A DNA stretch of 64,000 bases from Lathyrus oleraceus. Lineage: Eukaryota; Streptophyta; Magnoliopsida; Fabales; Fabaceae. The notes below the pieces were generated by a model that made no database searches, was not told the origin of the DNA, and worked only from the letters and a program-made list of their open reading frames with translations. Numbering within the stretch: position 1 is the first letter of the stretch; each line of letters opens with the position of its first letter. Below, piece by piece: positions 23,201-35,595 of this stretch. The stretch spans positions 181,963,330 to 182,027,329 of the forward strand of contig NC_066581.1 of assembly GCF_024323335.1 (NCBI RefSeq). Reading direction: 5' to 3'. The translations under genes were made by a program, and so were the position numbers.

Positions 23201-24964
23201 ACCAAAGGTCACATAACTGGTAGTGTGAGGTTGTATATCCACCAATATATTCTCCATACCAGTCATATGTCTTGAACAACCACTGTCAAAGTACCAGTCT
23301 TCTCTGGTAGATGTCCTTAGAGCTGTGTGAGCTAACCTAGCATACCATTGTCGCTTCTTGATGGGGACATAGTGCCTATAGGTCTTATGCTTAGGCCTGA
23401 CATGAGGGGCTTGGTTAGGGTAACCATGAAGCCTGTAGCAGAAGGCTTTTATATGGCCAAGCCTCCCACAGTGGTGACATCTCCATTTCTGGAATTTCCT
23501 CTTCTGATGATTATTCATCCTGGTTCCCTGATGTTGAGACATTGGATGTGACCTCCGCTTGAATTTCTGAACTTTAGCCTTTGGGCGTTTGAGTTCAGCT
23601 GAGGATTTTTTCACAAAGCCTAAACCAGATATGGTTCCAGACTTCTGTCCCACCTTTAGGATCTCTTCCAAGGTGTCAGTTCCTTTATTCAACATTCTGA
23701 TGGATTTAGTCATTTGATCCAGCTTGGAGGTCAGCAGGGTTAACTCACCATTTAGACCCTCTATGATTGTCAGATGCTTCTGTCTCTCATCTTCCAGCTC
23801 CTTGATGAGCTTCTTCTGCTTTTCTCCTTGTACACGCACTTCTGCACTGGTGACACATAACTTCTTATAAGCTGCAGCAAGTTCATCCAAGGTCAGCTCA
23901 TCTGCACTTGAGTCATCATCAGTGGCACAAACACTCGTTAGTGCAGTGACATGTTTAGCAGATTCTCCTTCAGATTCACTTTCAGAATCTCCCTCAGACC
24001 ATGTGATAGCTAGCCCCTTCTTTTGTATCTTGAGGTAAGTAGGGCATTCAGCTCTAATGTGTCCATAACCTTCACAACTATGACACTGGATTCCCTTGCC
24101 TTGGTTGAACTTTTCTTCAAATGTTGATCTTTTCCTGATGTCAGACGAGATGTTCTTGACATTAGGTCTACCTCTTTGATCAATCTTCTTCACGAACTTG
24201 TTGAACTGTCTCCCAAGCATGGCTATGGCTTCTGATATGCTTTCATCACCTCCAATATATCCTGCTTCTGACTCCTCTTCAGTATTTGATACAAAAGCTA
24301 CGCTTTTGTTTTTCTTTTCAGCATTCTCACACAAGCCCATTTCAAAGGTTTGGAGAGAACCAATGAGCTCATCCACCTTCATATTGCAGATATCTTGAGC
24401 CTCTTCTATTACAGTGACCTTCATGGCAAATCTCTTAGGTAATGACTTGAGAATCTTTCTTACCAGTTTCTCTTTAGCCATTTTCTCCCCTAATCCACCA
24501 GAGGTGTTTGCAATCTCAAGAATATTCATGTGAAAGTCATGAATAGTCTCGTCCTCTTTCATCCTCAGATTTTCAAACTTGGTGGTCAGCATCTGAAGTT
24601 TAGACATCTTCACCTTGGAGGTACCTTCATGTGTTACCTTGAGGGTATCCCACACTTCCTTAGCCAGCTCACAATGGTGCACCAGTCTAAAGATGTTCTT
24701 ATTGATTCCATTGAACAATGCATTCAAGGCCTTAGAATTTCTAAGGGCTAATGCCTCTTGCTCCTTGTCCCACTCTTCTTCAGGAATCTGCACACTGCCT
24801 CCATCTTCACCTGTCTTCGTTGGATGTTCCCATCCTTTGTTGACAGCTCTCTAGACTTTGCTATCTAGAGACCTTAAGAAGGCTATCATACGAGGCTTCC
24901 AGTCATCATAGTTAGAACCATCCAACATGGGTGGTCTATTTGAGTGTCCTATATCCTTGTCCAT
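20267..24964 (-). CDS. Copia gag-pol polyprotein (one in-frame stop)
   Basis: Encodes the capsid and replication enzymes of the element. The first ATG is at 24964 and gives 1565 codons; a TAG at 24851-24853 (codon 38) interrupts gag, at a place where Trp would be one base away. Counting from codon 58: gag (UBN2-type) about 1-160; CCHC knuckles at about 237-250 and 439-452; coiled-coil-like segment 305-370; protease DSG at 503-505; integrase zinc finger 631-670 (LWHRRLGH...CGEC); integrase core D697, D760, E796 (35-residue spacing); RT about 1030-1270 with YVDD near 1193-1196; RNase H about 1352-1490 ([21 protein letters not shown]). All catalytic residues seen are intact. The frame ends GICLSENL. 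Apart from codon 38 no break was found. Confidence 0.93.
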
Positions 24965-25014
24965 GGTACTAGAAAGTAACTTCCCTAGATCTCACCTAGA
25001 AATTAACAGGCAGG

Positions 25015-25032
25015 GTGCCTGCTCTGATGCCA
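25015..25032 (-). other. Copia primer binding site (initiator tRNA-Met)
   Basis: The minus strand reads TGGCATCAGAGCAGGCAC, two bases inside the 5' LTR. The usual plant form is TGGTATCAGAGC, so there is one change (T to C) at the fourth base. Confidence 0.88.
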
Positions 25033-25034
25033 AT

Positions 25035-26379
25035 TGAAATTCTAGTTATCAGACTTTCGATGTCACACGGGTTGCTATGACATCCAATTCTGCACAGACA
25101 AGAATTATGCAGAACTTAAAAGTAAGTGCAGTAAATAACACAAGTAATTGTTTACCCAGTTCAGTCCAACATGACCTACGTCTGGGGGCTACCAAGCCAG
25201 GGAGGAAATCCACTATTAGTAGTATTAATTCAAAGCTAAACTCCCCCGTTTACAACTCTTCACTTAATCCCTACCCAATGCAATTTCAATCTTACACTAA
25301 GATCAGAATTCCTACTCACTCCCCCTCAATCACCTCAGTGGTTACTACCTTTAATCAATATTAAAGACAATTATGAAGTCACACTTCAAACAACTCTTGA
25401 TTGTGCTTAACAACTTTAATCAAGATACACAACACTCACGCTTAAAAGCTTAGAGTGACACAACACTTACAACTCAATGAACACCCTATACCAATGCAAT
25501 CATCTACGTGATAATAGCTTGGCTTACAAGATACGTCTAATACAAGACACACAAAAATACAGCAGTGAAGTATGATGAACACACTAAATCTTCACGCCTA
25601 AAAATCCCCAGTTCTGAATGAAGGATTGCCATCCTTTTATATTGCAGCACTTGGGCCTTGTACTTGTATTCTCCTGAATTTTAGGTCACGCGAGTTCCCC
25701 TAAATTCCATATCTAGGTTACTAACAAATAGGCTATTTGTTAGGTTCATTAAATGTAGCTTGGTTGTTGGTTTCCTGGATTTTCTCTCAGCTGTTGAATC
25801 CCTGAAGAATAGCCTGAGAAAAATGCTGAAACAGAAAAACTAAACAACCTACAATATAACATATGTTGTCAGGAATGAATGTCACAACATTCAGTTTGAC
25901 ATCCAAATCAAGGACCATATGCTAAGTCTGTTTTTCCTGAAAACAGACTATACAATTTGTTGTACTATACATAATCAATTTGTCCATGCTTCAGTATCAA
26001 CGTACATTAATAAATGTCAAAACATCCAATTTTGACATTCACACATAGAGACTTACATCAGGTCTGTTATCCTCTTGATAAGCAGACTGACAATAAATAC
26101 TGAGTTATAGTAGAACATCACCTATTCTATTCCTCAGTATCTACTGACAGGGATGAATGTCATAACATCCAGTTTGACATTCAATAAATCCTGTATTAGC
26201 TAATCCTGCAGTACACTACTCAGAATGTCATGACATCAGCCAAGACATTAGAGTACAGCTAGATATTCTAACATACAATGCAGTCAAACAAACATCTCCA
26301 CAGCATGTCATGACATCAGTCAAGACATTAGAATCCAGCTAGTGTTTTACCATACAATGCAGCCAATTAAACACCTACA
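25035..26379 (-). repeat. Copia 5' LTR
   Basis: 1345 bp, the same length as the 3' LTR, with about 19 substitutions between them. It faces the PBS, so it carries the active promoter. It ends ACACCTACA at 26379, followed by the AATAG duplication. Confidence 0.92.
25633..25641 (-). promoter_or_regulatory. Copia LTR TATA box
   Basis: The minus strand reads TATAAAAGG, a strong TATA box in the 5' LTR. The 3' LTR has the same at 18917-18925. The transcription start would be expected near 25605. Confidence 0.6.
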
Positions 26380-26384
26380 AATAG
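26380..26384. repeat. Target-site duplication AATAG, right copy
   Basis: Pairs with 18314-18318. Confidence 0.9.
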
Positions 26385-26608
26385 ACGTAGCATACATTGA
26401 TCCTTAATTGGAAATAGGCGTAGTAGTAGACGGTGATCCTTAATTGGAAATAGACGTAGCATACGTTGATCCTTAATTGGAAATAGGCGTAGTAGTAGAC
26501 GGTGATCCTTAATTGGAAATAGACGTAGCATATGTTGATCCTTAATTGGAAATAGGCGTAGTAGACCTTGATTCTTAATTGGAAATAGACGTAGTGGCTT
26601 TGATCTTG
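26385..26608 (+). repeat. 33/36-bp alternating minisatellite, right part
   Basis: The array of 18154-18318 continues here. GATCC starts at 26399, 26435, 26468, 26504 and 26537 (spacings 36, 33, 36, 33), then a diverged copy at 26570. Joined across the insertion, the spacing from 18300 to 26399 is also 33, so the copia element inserted without disturbing the register. Confidence 0.9.
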
Positions 26609-27540
26609 TCCGGATCGGAAGCGTGGCTTGGATTCTAGATATTGAATCGGAAAGCGGTGAAACGTTGGGTTCACATTAAGGTACCGCATGCATAGAGTCA
26701 CATGTCTTGCGTTGAGTCACATTAGAGTTATGTGATAATTGAGTGTATGAATTATTGTGATTGTGATGCGTGTATGAGATATGGTAATTGAATTTGATGA
26801 TGTTTGGATACATAACTTGGCAAAGTATATGATTATGTGATAATTGTAGTTATGTGTATTTTTGGGAATATAAGATTGGATTTGAATATTATACTCCTTG
26901 AGGTTTATGTGTGCTTGAAACATGTGAAATAAATGTTGGTTAATATTATTTACATGGTTATATGAAGTGTTATGGATTCCTTTAATTGTTGATTTAATCA
27001 TTGTGCTTTATTATACTTCTTCATAATAATTTGAATTCTCACCCTTCTGTTGGAATGATGCTTTACACGGCATCGTGCAGATACGCCAGAGTAGTATTGC
27101 TGAAGTAAGTGGACGGTAGCTCGCTCGAGATTAGCCGGAGAGTTTCCGTATTTTAGTTGAAGACTAGGTAATGAGTCAATGCTCTGGTCATGTAACACTG
27201 GGTAGATAAGTAGTATTGAACACATGTCTTATTTGGATATGGTTTTATTTTATCTTGAGAAGATTATTGAGAGATGATCATGGTATGGGACATGGATCAT
27301 TTTATGAAATACGTGAGTATTCATTATTTTCCGTTGCGAACGCGTATGCTTGAATATTCATGATGAGTGAGATGTGTTATTTTAAATGACCAGGTGTATT
27401 GTATATTGATGATGAATGATGTTGATTTTTGAAAGCTTTTAGTTTTTGAAAATGTCGATGTGACGCCCTTTTGTTTATAGGCATGCTTATTTACTCTGAT
27501 TATATGTTAAGTTATTTGGGGTAGAAAAAGGGGTGTTACA

Positions 27541-29497
27541 GTTTCTACTATAGACTCTCATAGAAGGAGAAATGTGAGATAGAAATTCATGGTGTTCAAA
27601 CTGAACTTGATCAATTCATGAAATTAAATGCACAGATCAATTGCCTCTCACATGAGGACTTCAGAGGAACCAACAAACACAATAAATGAGCAAGATCCAG
27701 GGAGTTTCGAATCAAAACAGTTTAAACAACAACCTTTGAAGTGCAACTTTACAAGGCACGATCTCTTCCAATTCTTTGATGCAGTGTGATCTTGAGATTG
27801 CAATGGAGCAAGGCTAAGGAATTGAAGCTCAATAATCAACCAGTGTAGTTGAAAATTGAACTTGAAAACTGAAAGAGAAAAGCAAAAATTCCTTTGAGTG
27901 AAGGGTAAGGATTCAGTTATGCAGCAATTCAGGCGCCTAAAGGTTAGAATTGAATGAAGCCAAGCATGTGTATTTATAGCAAGAGGTGATGCAAGCAATG
28001 GCAAACTCGTGTGCATGTGGAATGAGGGCCTCCATGCATGGGCCTGTACAGGCTCATGGGAGGCCCAAACATGATGGAAAATGCAAGCTGAAGTATAATT
28101 GAAGTGTTTTGGACGTGCAAATTTCATAGCATTGGCTTGTGCACACAGTTTTCACACAGTTTCCATAAATGAACACAAATCTTCTCTTCTTCGAAAATAC
28201 CATTTACCAAATTTAAACATAGGCATGTGGGTGATGGTTGGAAAGATCTTGACATGAGGAACAAATGTTATGTTGAACAAAAATCCATTTGGAGTAGGGA
28301 AATTTATGAAAACTGATCATGAAGTTCAAGGTGCTAAACATGTGTATGAGAATTTTACCAAAATGGATCAACTTCAACCCCTTTAGTTTCAATGATGCAA
28401 GCCTCAAATGACAAAACCGTAAACATCAATGTTTTAGGTCTTTTCAAGACAATCAATTTGGACTTAAATGTTGCATCATTTGGATTTTTAATGAGAACGT
28501 TATGGGCACTTGAAGTTGGACTTTTTCACATTTCAATGGCTTTGGTCCAAAGTGAGCTATAATGTTTTGTATTATCACATGTGTTCCTTTTAGGATTATG
28601 AAACTTTGTCCAACATAACAATTGTATTAGACATGTTAAAATTTCCAATAAATTTGATCCCACCTCAAAATCATGAAAACTGAGGGAGTTAGGTTCTTAG
28701 GAAGTTGACCCAAAGTTAGGGTTTCAGTCAAAATGACCTATAATGTTTTGAAATGGATAGTTACCTTCCATGCTTCAAATCAATTTTTAATGAACATTAA
28801 AGTTGTTCATATGGTTATTAAGAACATATTTTATCTTGGGGTCATCATCATTTGACAAACACATCAAAGGTTAGGTCTCAGTGGACTTCAAAATAGTCAG
28901 ATGAATTGACTAATCAACTTCTCAAGTCCAAACTTCAAATCTTGATGAATTGATGGTTGAGGACACTCACATAAGCTCAAATATGCACTAAATGATGAAT
29001 GAAAGAACTTCCCTTGGTTTTATTTGATTATGGGTTGAGGTTTCTTCATGAGCAAGGCACAGTCAATGCACAATTGAATTAGGGTTTCCATGGGAAACAA
29101 TCCTCAAGACCTTTGGTTTATCTTGATCAAATTGACAAATTGAGATACTTGGGAGGCATATATGATGATTGAGAGCTTTGTGAACCATTTTCATGCTTGC
29201 TTTCAACTTCATCTGGCCACCTCAATGAGCATAGGGGTCTCCTAGGAGCCTTGGATCACATGATCGCTCAAGCTACAAAACAAACAAAGTTAGTGACATA
29301 TTTTTGTGCTTTTGGTTAGTAAAGAAAATAAGAAAAGAAATAATATACAATTCAGGCATGCTTGGGGGTCTCAAACCAACTCACACAAGTCCCAAACCAA
29401 AGGTTAAGGAGCCAAGATGCTATGATCCTTGAGGCAAATGCAATGTGCAATAATATGATGCCATGAGAGATCTTAGGGTCAAAATTAGGGTCGTACG
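27541..29497 (-). repeat. Family-B LTR fragment
   Basis: It matches the 5.7-7.7 kb half of the LTR at 2816-7677 in the same order: TTCAACTGAACTTG-like, TATTTATAGC, GGCCTGTACAGG, GGGTTTCAGTCAAAATGACC, GTTAGTGACATATTTTTGTG, and an end resembling GGGTCTTACA (here GGGTCGTACG, 29488-29497). The left end is at the Tekay-like LTR boundary, so the chromovirus probably inserted into it. It keeps the TATA box at 27971-27979. There is no coding sequence. Confidence 0.75.
27971..27979 (-). promoter_or_regulatory. TATA box in the LTR fragment
   Basis: CTATAAATA on the minus strand, the same as at 6153-6161 in the related LTR. Confidence 0.45.
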
Positions 29498-30350
29498 GAT
29501 ATGGCCATCTTTATTTGATGCCTTGCTCTTCAGGATAATATAATTGTGCATTTGTGTGTTGCTTGATTCTAAAAGTCCAAGGGAATTCTGGGTTTCTATT
29601 GATATTCTTGTCTATTTGATTGCTACCCATTTGGTCAGATCTTTTCAATTCTAAGCTTTTAATTTTGTACATAGGATAGTGTCTTCATCTTATCCCCATT
29701 TCTTTAATTTCAAAATCTCTCCCTCTATTTTTTTAAAATCTTCTTTGTGTGAACTACTTTTGTTCTAAACTTTTACCACTTTTTTCAAAAAGATAGAAAC
29801 TTTGGCCTTATGCCATTGCATTTTCAAACTTCTTTTCTTAAATCAAACTTGTAAATTGACTTAACTATACTTGACTTAAACTTTCAAAAAAGCTAAAAAG
29901 AACTAACTCATTCAAACCATTTTAGGCCTTTGTTCCTTTCAAACTTAATTTTTGTTAAAAAGAATGCATCCACTTTGAAATTCGTATCACGAACTACGAG
30001 GTTTTGATCCCTCATTTTTATGTTGGTACGTAGGCACAAGTCCGAAGGTCTTGTCAAACACAAAAGTATAACTAATGAATTCTTTTCTCACCCCCACTCT
30101 ATTTGTTTGTAAACATCACTTTATACAAAGTACATATGCACACAAAAAGGGCTCCCTGGGAGTACCTAGGACACTTTGGGTGCTAACACCTTCCCTATGT
30201 GTAACCAACCTCCTTACCTGTGATCTCTGACTTTTTATTAGTTTTGATTTGAAAACTTATTACTTTTGGGTTTTGTTCGTACTTTTTCCCTTTTCCCTTG
30301 GAAACAATAAAAGCGCGGTGGCGACTCTTGTTATTTGATCTCTAGGTTAT
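29498..30350 (+). repeat. Ogre-type LTR 3' part on the plus strand, interrupted by the young Ogre
   Basis: Read on the plus strand, this carries the usual LTR landmarks in order: CGAACTACGAGGTTTTGATCC near 29991, TACGTAGGCACAAG near 30029, GGGTGCTAACACCTT at 30178-30192 and GCGGTGGCGACTC near 30315. It stops at 30350 where the young Ogre begins. The missing end appears to be 53672-53704 on the other side. Its left neighbour is an LTR fragment in the opposite orientation. Confidence 0.7.
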
Positions 30351-33300
30351 TGTCGCATCCTGCGAAAAATCAACCGGCGAGCCTAAAAATAAAAACACAC
30401 AGAGCCGCCACTAAACGTAATTTATCCCAAGATAGGGAAAGGAAACGCTCAGAGAAACCTGGAAAGACATGGTCTCGCGACCAGAGAGAAAAGGTTCGGG
30501 AGTCGGTTACGCGAGGGGAAGGTATTAGCACCCCTCACGTCCGTCGTACTCGACGGGATCCACGCTCTAGAAAGATAAGGTTGCTATAAACATACATCAC
30601 ACACACACGCTACCGGATCACACAGGTGGGGTTAAGAAGAAGGGGCTCGGTAAGGTATCGCACCTTATGCCTACATATCTTGTCTGGAACAAGAATCAGA
30701 GCCACTGTAGTTCGGCTTACGCCCGCCGAACAACACAAAACAATCATACAAACACGCAAGGGTGGCAAACATGGAGCCCGACCACCACTGGATGGAATTA
30801 CGTCGGCATCCGAACCAAAACACACTCAAAAGGGCAAACGTGGAGCCCGACAGCCAATCCTGGGCTTACGTCAGCATCCGAGCCAAAACAAACAATCAGA
30901 TAACAAGTTAACGCACGCAAAAAAGAAAAAGGTTGCCCGGAGTGGTCTCGCACGACCACCTGCCTACATACCTCGTCTGGAACGAGGATCAGGGCGATGT
31001 AGTTCCCCTGAAAGGGACTGAATTGCTAACCAGAAACCGGGGAAAGATACACAACTAGGGAGCTGAGACTCGAGCCTAATGTTGTCATGCATCGTTAACC
31101 CTAAGTTCGGTTTTCTATCCTACTTGCATAAGCAAACTAACCTAACCAGGAAAGAAGCTAGCACACAAGCATACAATCATATATCATCAAATGAGAACAG
31201 GTATCTCAAACAAGCATGTCAATCAGATATCCACATAACACGCACTATAGCCAAACAAGGGGCTCAATCAATCAGGTTTGACTGCCTAAGCAATCGTCTG
31301 TACAGGCTGTGTTTGCTCTTAACCTTGCCATTACGAGGCTAAGGTGAAGCAGATGATGGGATGAAGTGAGGATCAGACCTCACAGCTCTTATCCCTAACC
31401 AGGGAGAGCTGACAAATGAGCATGGGTCCAGAATAGGGGAACCCTTCTATACTCGATGACTCTGACTCAACAGATCTTGGGCTTTTGATCTCAATGCTAC
31501 AACCATGTAATGGGAGCAAGGAGAAGACTCACTGAATAGTGGGGGACAGGTTGCTTGTCCCTACCTTCCACCAATTGCCTTACTTGAAGGGCTTTTCCTG
31601 CTTGGCTTAAAAATAAACATACACAAGCATTGCCTCTTAAGGAGGACTTCAGACAATTTATTTGCCCGGCCCGGTAACAGCCGGGTCTCCAGACTACATG
31701 AAGCTTAGGAAGTCCTACCTCAATGCAAGTTGCTTAAGCAACGCAAAGCAAAAGTTCGCAAGGAATTGAGCAACTAAAGGTACCTGTACAAAAGTCAAAC
31801 AGAATCAGCATCTACTTTCACAAACAGACAACAATATAATGATCAATTAACCAAGTACAATTATACACATAATGAGGTGCATAGCACAAGGCTCACATGA
31901 ACCAACATCCTACAAAACAAATACATTAGTCATATGTGTCGAGTAACACAATCCATAATGTGGAGCAAATCTCCTTAATCATTATCTTTAACCTGAAAAG
32001 GTACAATCACACTCAAAGGTAAGTACTATGACCACTAGGACTAGCCTAGGGTCAAAAAGATGGAAAAATCCTAAAACAGCAGCCAATTCATGATGAAAAC
32101 CAAGTAATATCAAATACAAAGGGATCCCAATTGGTCCCATATTCAAACTATGTTCCTATTTTAAATTATGCAACCTAGAAGGCAAATGAAGCAATGTTGA
32201 GTCTCATACAAACAACCAGCAAGATCATATCCAACCACATGTCAAAAAGGATCCAAAAAATCCACAAAAATTCTATCCTAACCAGAAGGCATTCAACAAG
32301 TCACCTATTAAATTTCAAGTCATTTGGCCTAATAGATCAATAGGAATTAATTAAACGTGGTACAGCATGCAAAAACTACATCAAATGAAGTCAAAAATTA
32401 TACACCAACTTCCATCTAATGGCAAACAGCAATTGTTACCTTCAAAATTCATGGGACCAAAGCCAAAAGCTACCTTAACATGTTAAGAACTATCCTACAA
32501 AGTTTCATGTCCATTGGATTAATTATGAGGATATGGCAATATAAATGCTAAAGGTTACACCAATGGAATTCTAACATGCTAGGCAGCAAGAAAAAATATG
32601 AATCAAATCGAAAATTGATTGTAAAAAATCCACAAAAATTATCAATGATAGCTAACATGTCAAATAAACTTCCTGCAAAAAAAATAGGGCCATCGGCCAA
32701 TGGGAAGCATAGGAAAATATTTGGGGAATTCAGCATACCAAACTATGTCACATATATACATGTCCAACTTCAATAATTCACATGTATCAAACCATAGGCT
32801 AAAAAATTCCCAAACCTATGTCAAAAAATCCAGAAGGATGTCTAGAACAAGTGTCTCAATTTTCAATTATTTTGGATATAGCATGTAGTTTCTATAATTA
32901 AAATGATAAAGCATATGGAAATATGTATACATTAGAATATCTCTAGGTCAATTTACATTTTTTCCAAGCAACATTTCCTTTTTGATTTTTATAAAATAAT
33001 AGGGAAAAAATTATGATTAACAAAAAAAATATGGTATTTTTCGGATTAATTTTGAGCATTATATGGATTTTGTAAGTTTGTTAGATTTATTGAAATTTAT
33101 TTAATTTGTATGTGGATTAATTAATTAGTGGTACAGTAGATCAATTAGCAGCAACGTTATTACATAATGCCAAGCCAAAACGCAGTGTTTCGCTCATGTT
33201 GGATGGACGGTGGAGATTCGTTCTGGGAAAAAAACACGGATCAATTTCCAGATTCATCCTCTTCGCATGCGCCGCCGGTGTGTTCTTCAACGGCAAGGAC

Positions 33301-35579
33301 GATTTCGAGCGATTCTCGGCGGAAATGCATGGACGACACACCGATCGGAGCGGTTTCGTCTCAGGAGCATGAATCCATACTCGATTTCAACAATAGATTA
33401 CCACCTAATGCGAATCGAAGGAAAGAAACTGACGGCGTCGAAACTCAAATTCGCAAGAACTCACACAATGGCGACGAAAATCAACGAGTAGCATACCGGT
33501 CGAACCGGTTTCGCCTCAGGAACTCAAATATACAACCAATTTCATCAATGGATTCATAAACAACGCAAATCGAACGAAGAAGGAAATTGCTACAAAACCT
33601 AAATCCACAATAGCTCATACAGTTTCCAACAATTTTCGATTCTATCAATTGATATACACTCTACGAAGTATAATCTACAACAGCCATAACTCAATTGAAG
33701 CTACTGCGAATTTCGATTTCCAACCTTTTCTTGATGACGGCAATGGAGTTCGCGGTTGAGCTTCAATTTCGCATGAAACAGATATGGCAAATCGCTGTAG
33801 AAGGTGCGTGGAGTTGTTCTTGAAGCTCGAAAATCTCCTAATCCCACCAATTCTTGGACTGTTATAGGAGATGCCGATGGATTCTACAGTTGCGATTTGT
33901 CGATGATTCTTGCGTTTCTACCTGCAAACAGAAGCTCCAAAACATCTAATAATGATGATTATGCAGAGAGTTATCCAAGATCCATCCAAAAAAACTAATT
34001 GATGCAAAAAATGTTATTGAAGTTTCTTGAGCAAAAATTGAGAAAAGAAGAGAGAATTTCAGTTTGATTTTCTGTTATGATGAAAAGTGTGTTTGTTTGT
34101 GAGAGAGTGATTACAGAAAAAATGATTATGAGAATTGTGATTAACCAAAACAACCTGTTAGAGATTAACAATATATATGGACTCTTAATCCATTCCTTAA
34201 TCAAGATTGATAAAAAATGAGCTTTTCTCCAAATTAAGCTTATGTGCATTTTGGACTTTAATTCTTTTTGATTTTAGAAGCATGACAGCAGAAAATTGAC
34301 ACTTTGAGCGAGTCAAAAATATCATTTGGGAGCTGTTGGTGTAGGCCTTATTTTCAAATTCCCAATATTTTCCAATTTCGCCATGTGATGGCTTATGTGT
34401 CCATTTTTTCCAATTCATTTTCAAACCCAATTCTCAAACCATAAGGCCTAGGCATGTTGTGAATATTCCAACAAATTTCAAATGCCATTTGTGAGGTGTT
34501 GCAAAAATCCCCTCTCAAAAATTCCAATTATTTCACAAGTTGGACGATTTTGCCCCTGGTTCAATTAACAGTCCAGTTGAAAAGTGACTTTTTGCATTGG
34601 CCATTTTTGGAAAAATCCAATGATGCACCCTTGAAGTACATGTCAAATGGAGTTTGTGCATATAAAGAACTTGCAATTTGGGCAAAGTATGTGGTAGTTA
34701 TGGCCTCCTGATTACGGGTCTTTTCTGAAATTCACTGAGCCATATCTTGCAAACCGTACATTGGATTTTCAAGTTCTTGGACTTTTTGGAAAGGTGAGAA
34801 CAAGATCTACATCTGTCATGTTGAACAATTTTTCATTTGAAGCTTCCTTGGACTTCTGTTTTTGAGGTCAAAAACTTTCCATTTTTGGAAACTTCAGTTA
34901 CAAGTCACTTGCTATTTTTGGCAGTGTTTGTCCTGACCTGATTTTCTTCAATTTTAAGCTTTGAGATGTCATTTAACACTTGTTCCAACATGAATGAAGT
35001 GTGTCTAACTCATTTCCACCTCCAAATTCACCAGATCATGTACAGTTGACCACAGTTGACTTTTCAACTGACAGATGAATCAGGCAATGCACAGATCAAT
35101 TTGAACCCCAATCTCCAACTGAAATGGCTCAAGGGTGAAACCCTAGCCTCAATAATCACCATATAATCACAAAATGATCCTCATCTCCTTCAGAAACCTC
35201 ATCTCCTGATCCAGCCCTGATTGGCCCAATGCAACTGATTAGGGTTGACCAGTGGTCAAAACCCTAATCTCAAGGAATCTTCTTCAATCTTCTGATGACA
35301 TCCAACCATGATGATGATGTATCAATTCAATCAATATGAAGACCAATACCCTTGAGAATCATGAAACCCTAATTCACGGCCCAATCCTCAGATGGCCATG
35401 ATCAGTCAGTAACCTAGGCTTGCACTTTTGACTTCCTCATCTTCTGATCAAGACTTGGGAGAATGGCTTGCATAATGTAACCACATGATATGCAACATGA
35501 ACTGCCTAATGTCCTAAAATGCAATGCAAATATGTTAATGCTAGTCCCAAGAGAGGAGGGCAAATTTTGAGGTGTTACA
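30351..35579 (-). repeat. Young Ogre 3' LTR
   Basis: On the plus strand it starts TGTCGCATCC and ends GAGGTGTTACA. Landmarks: AAGGTATTAGCACCC (30519-30533); two copies of a box containing CTACATAYCT and a CTGGA-loop hairpin (30667-30715 and 30961-31000); a 66-bp tandem duplication (about 30767-30899); a GC-rich segment (33160-33560); TATATATGG (34171); and CTTTCCATTTTTGGAAAC (near 34876). A 130-codon frame on the plus strand at 33167-33559 is antisense to the element and has no recognisable domain. Confidence 0.93.
30767..30899. repeat. 66-bp tandem duplication in the Ogre LTR
   Basis: Two copies of CAAACRTGGAGCCCGAC...TTACGTCRGCATCCGARCC, starting near 30767 and 30833. The same pair is in the 5' LTR at +18087 bp (48854-48986). 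Confidence 0.8.
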
Positions 35580-35595
35580 GCTGCCCCTATTCAAT
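35580..35595 (-). other. Young Ogre polypurine tract
   Basis: The minus strand reads GAATAGGGGCAGC directly before the LTR start TGTAACACC. It matches the tract of the family-B element at 7678-7694. Confidence 0.85.

Larger units (their letters stand above)
18319..26379 (-). mobile_element. Complete Ty1/copia element, SIRE/Maximus type, 8061 bp
   Basis: Two 1345-bp direct LTRs, an AATAG target-site duplication, a methionine-tRNA PBS, a polypurine tract with AAAGGGGGAG and one long gag-pol frame, all on the minus strand. The domain order gag, protease, integrase, RT, RNase H defines copia. The polypurine tract and the gag with zinc knuckles point to the SIRE/Maximus lineage, which is abundant in legumes; this lineage call is an inference. 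By eye the LTRs differ at about 19 positions (about 1.4%), indicating insertion within roughly the last million years under usual plant rates. It sits inside a minisatellite of the Tekay-like LTR. Confidence 0.92.
10022..27540 (+). mobile_element. Tekay-like chromovirus remnant: RNase H, integrase and one LTR, doubly nested
   Basis: Only the 3' part of this Ty3/gypsy element is present: the end of RT, RNase H, integrase, then the LTR TGTAACAACCC...GGGTGTTACA. The order RNase H then integrase, and the DVFHVS ending of the integrase, are typical of plant chromoviruses of the Tekay/Del type. The LTR was opened by a solo LTR and a copia element; without them it is about 2.5 kb. Gag, protease and most of RT are missing on the left, where the sequence joins the LTR scrap at 9947. 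Adjacent DNA at 27541 is a family-B LTR fragment. Confidence 0.75.
11891..27540 (+). repeat. Tekay-like LTR split by two insertions
   Basis: Termini are TGTAACAACCC (11891) and GGGGTGTTACA (27540). LTR sequence occupies 11891-12507, 17588-18318 and 26385-27540, about 2.5 kb in all. It holds two minisatellites (17660-17885; 18154-18318 continuing at 26385-26608). On its left the LTR follows the integrase remnant after only eight codons, with no clear polypurine tract, consistent with a deletion. Open frames across the repeats are not coding. Confidence 0.75.

Noticed and set aside
26375..26701. 108-codon Tyr/Phe-rich repetitive frame
   Set aside because: Translation of the 33/36-bp minisatellite on the opposite strand; the lengths are multiples of three by chance.
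30335..31021. Basic frames at 30335-30589 and 30626-31021 (duplicated at 48389-49108) as genes
   Set aside because: They are in the LTRs, on the strand opposite to transcription, with no domain; the duplication is simply the second LTR.
33167..33559. 130-codon plus-strand frame, also at 51254-51646, as a host gene
   Set aside because: It is identical in both Ogre LTRs, antisense to the element, and has no recognisable domain; it lies in the GC-rich part of the LTR.
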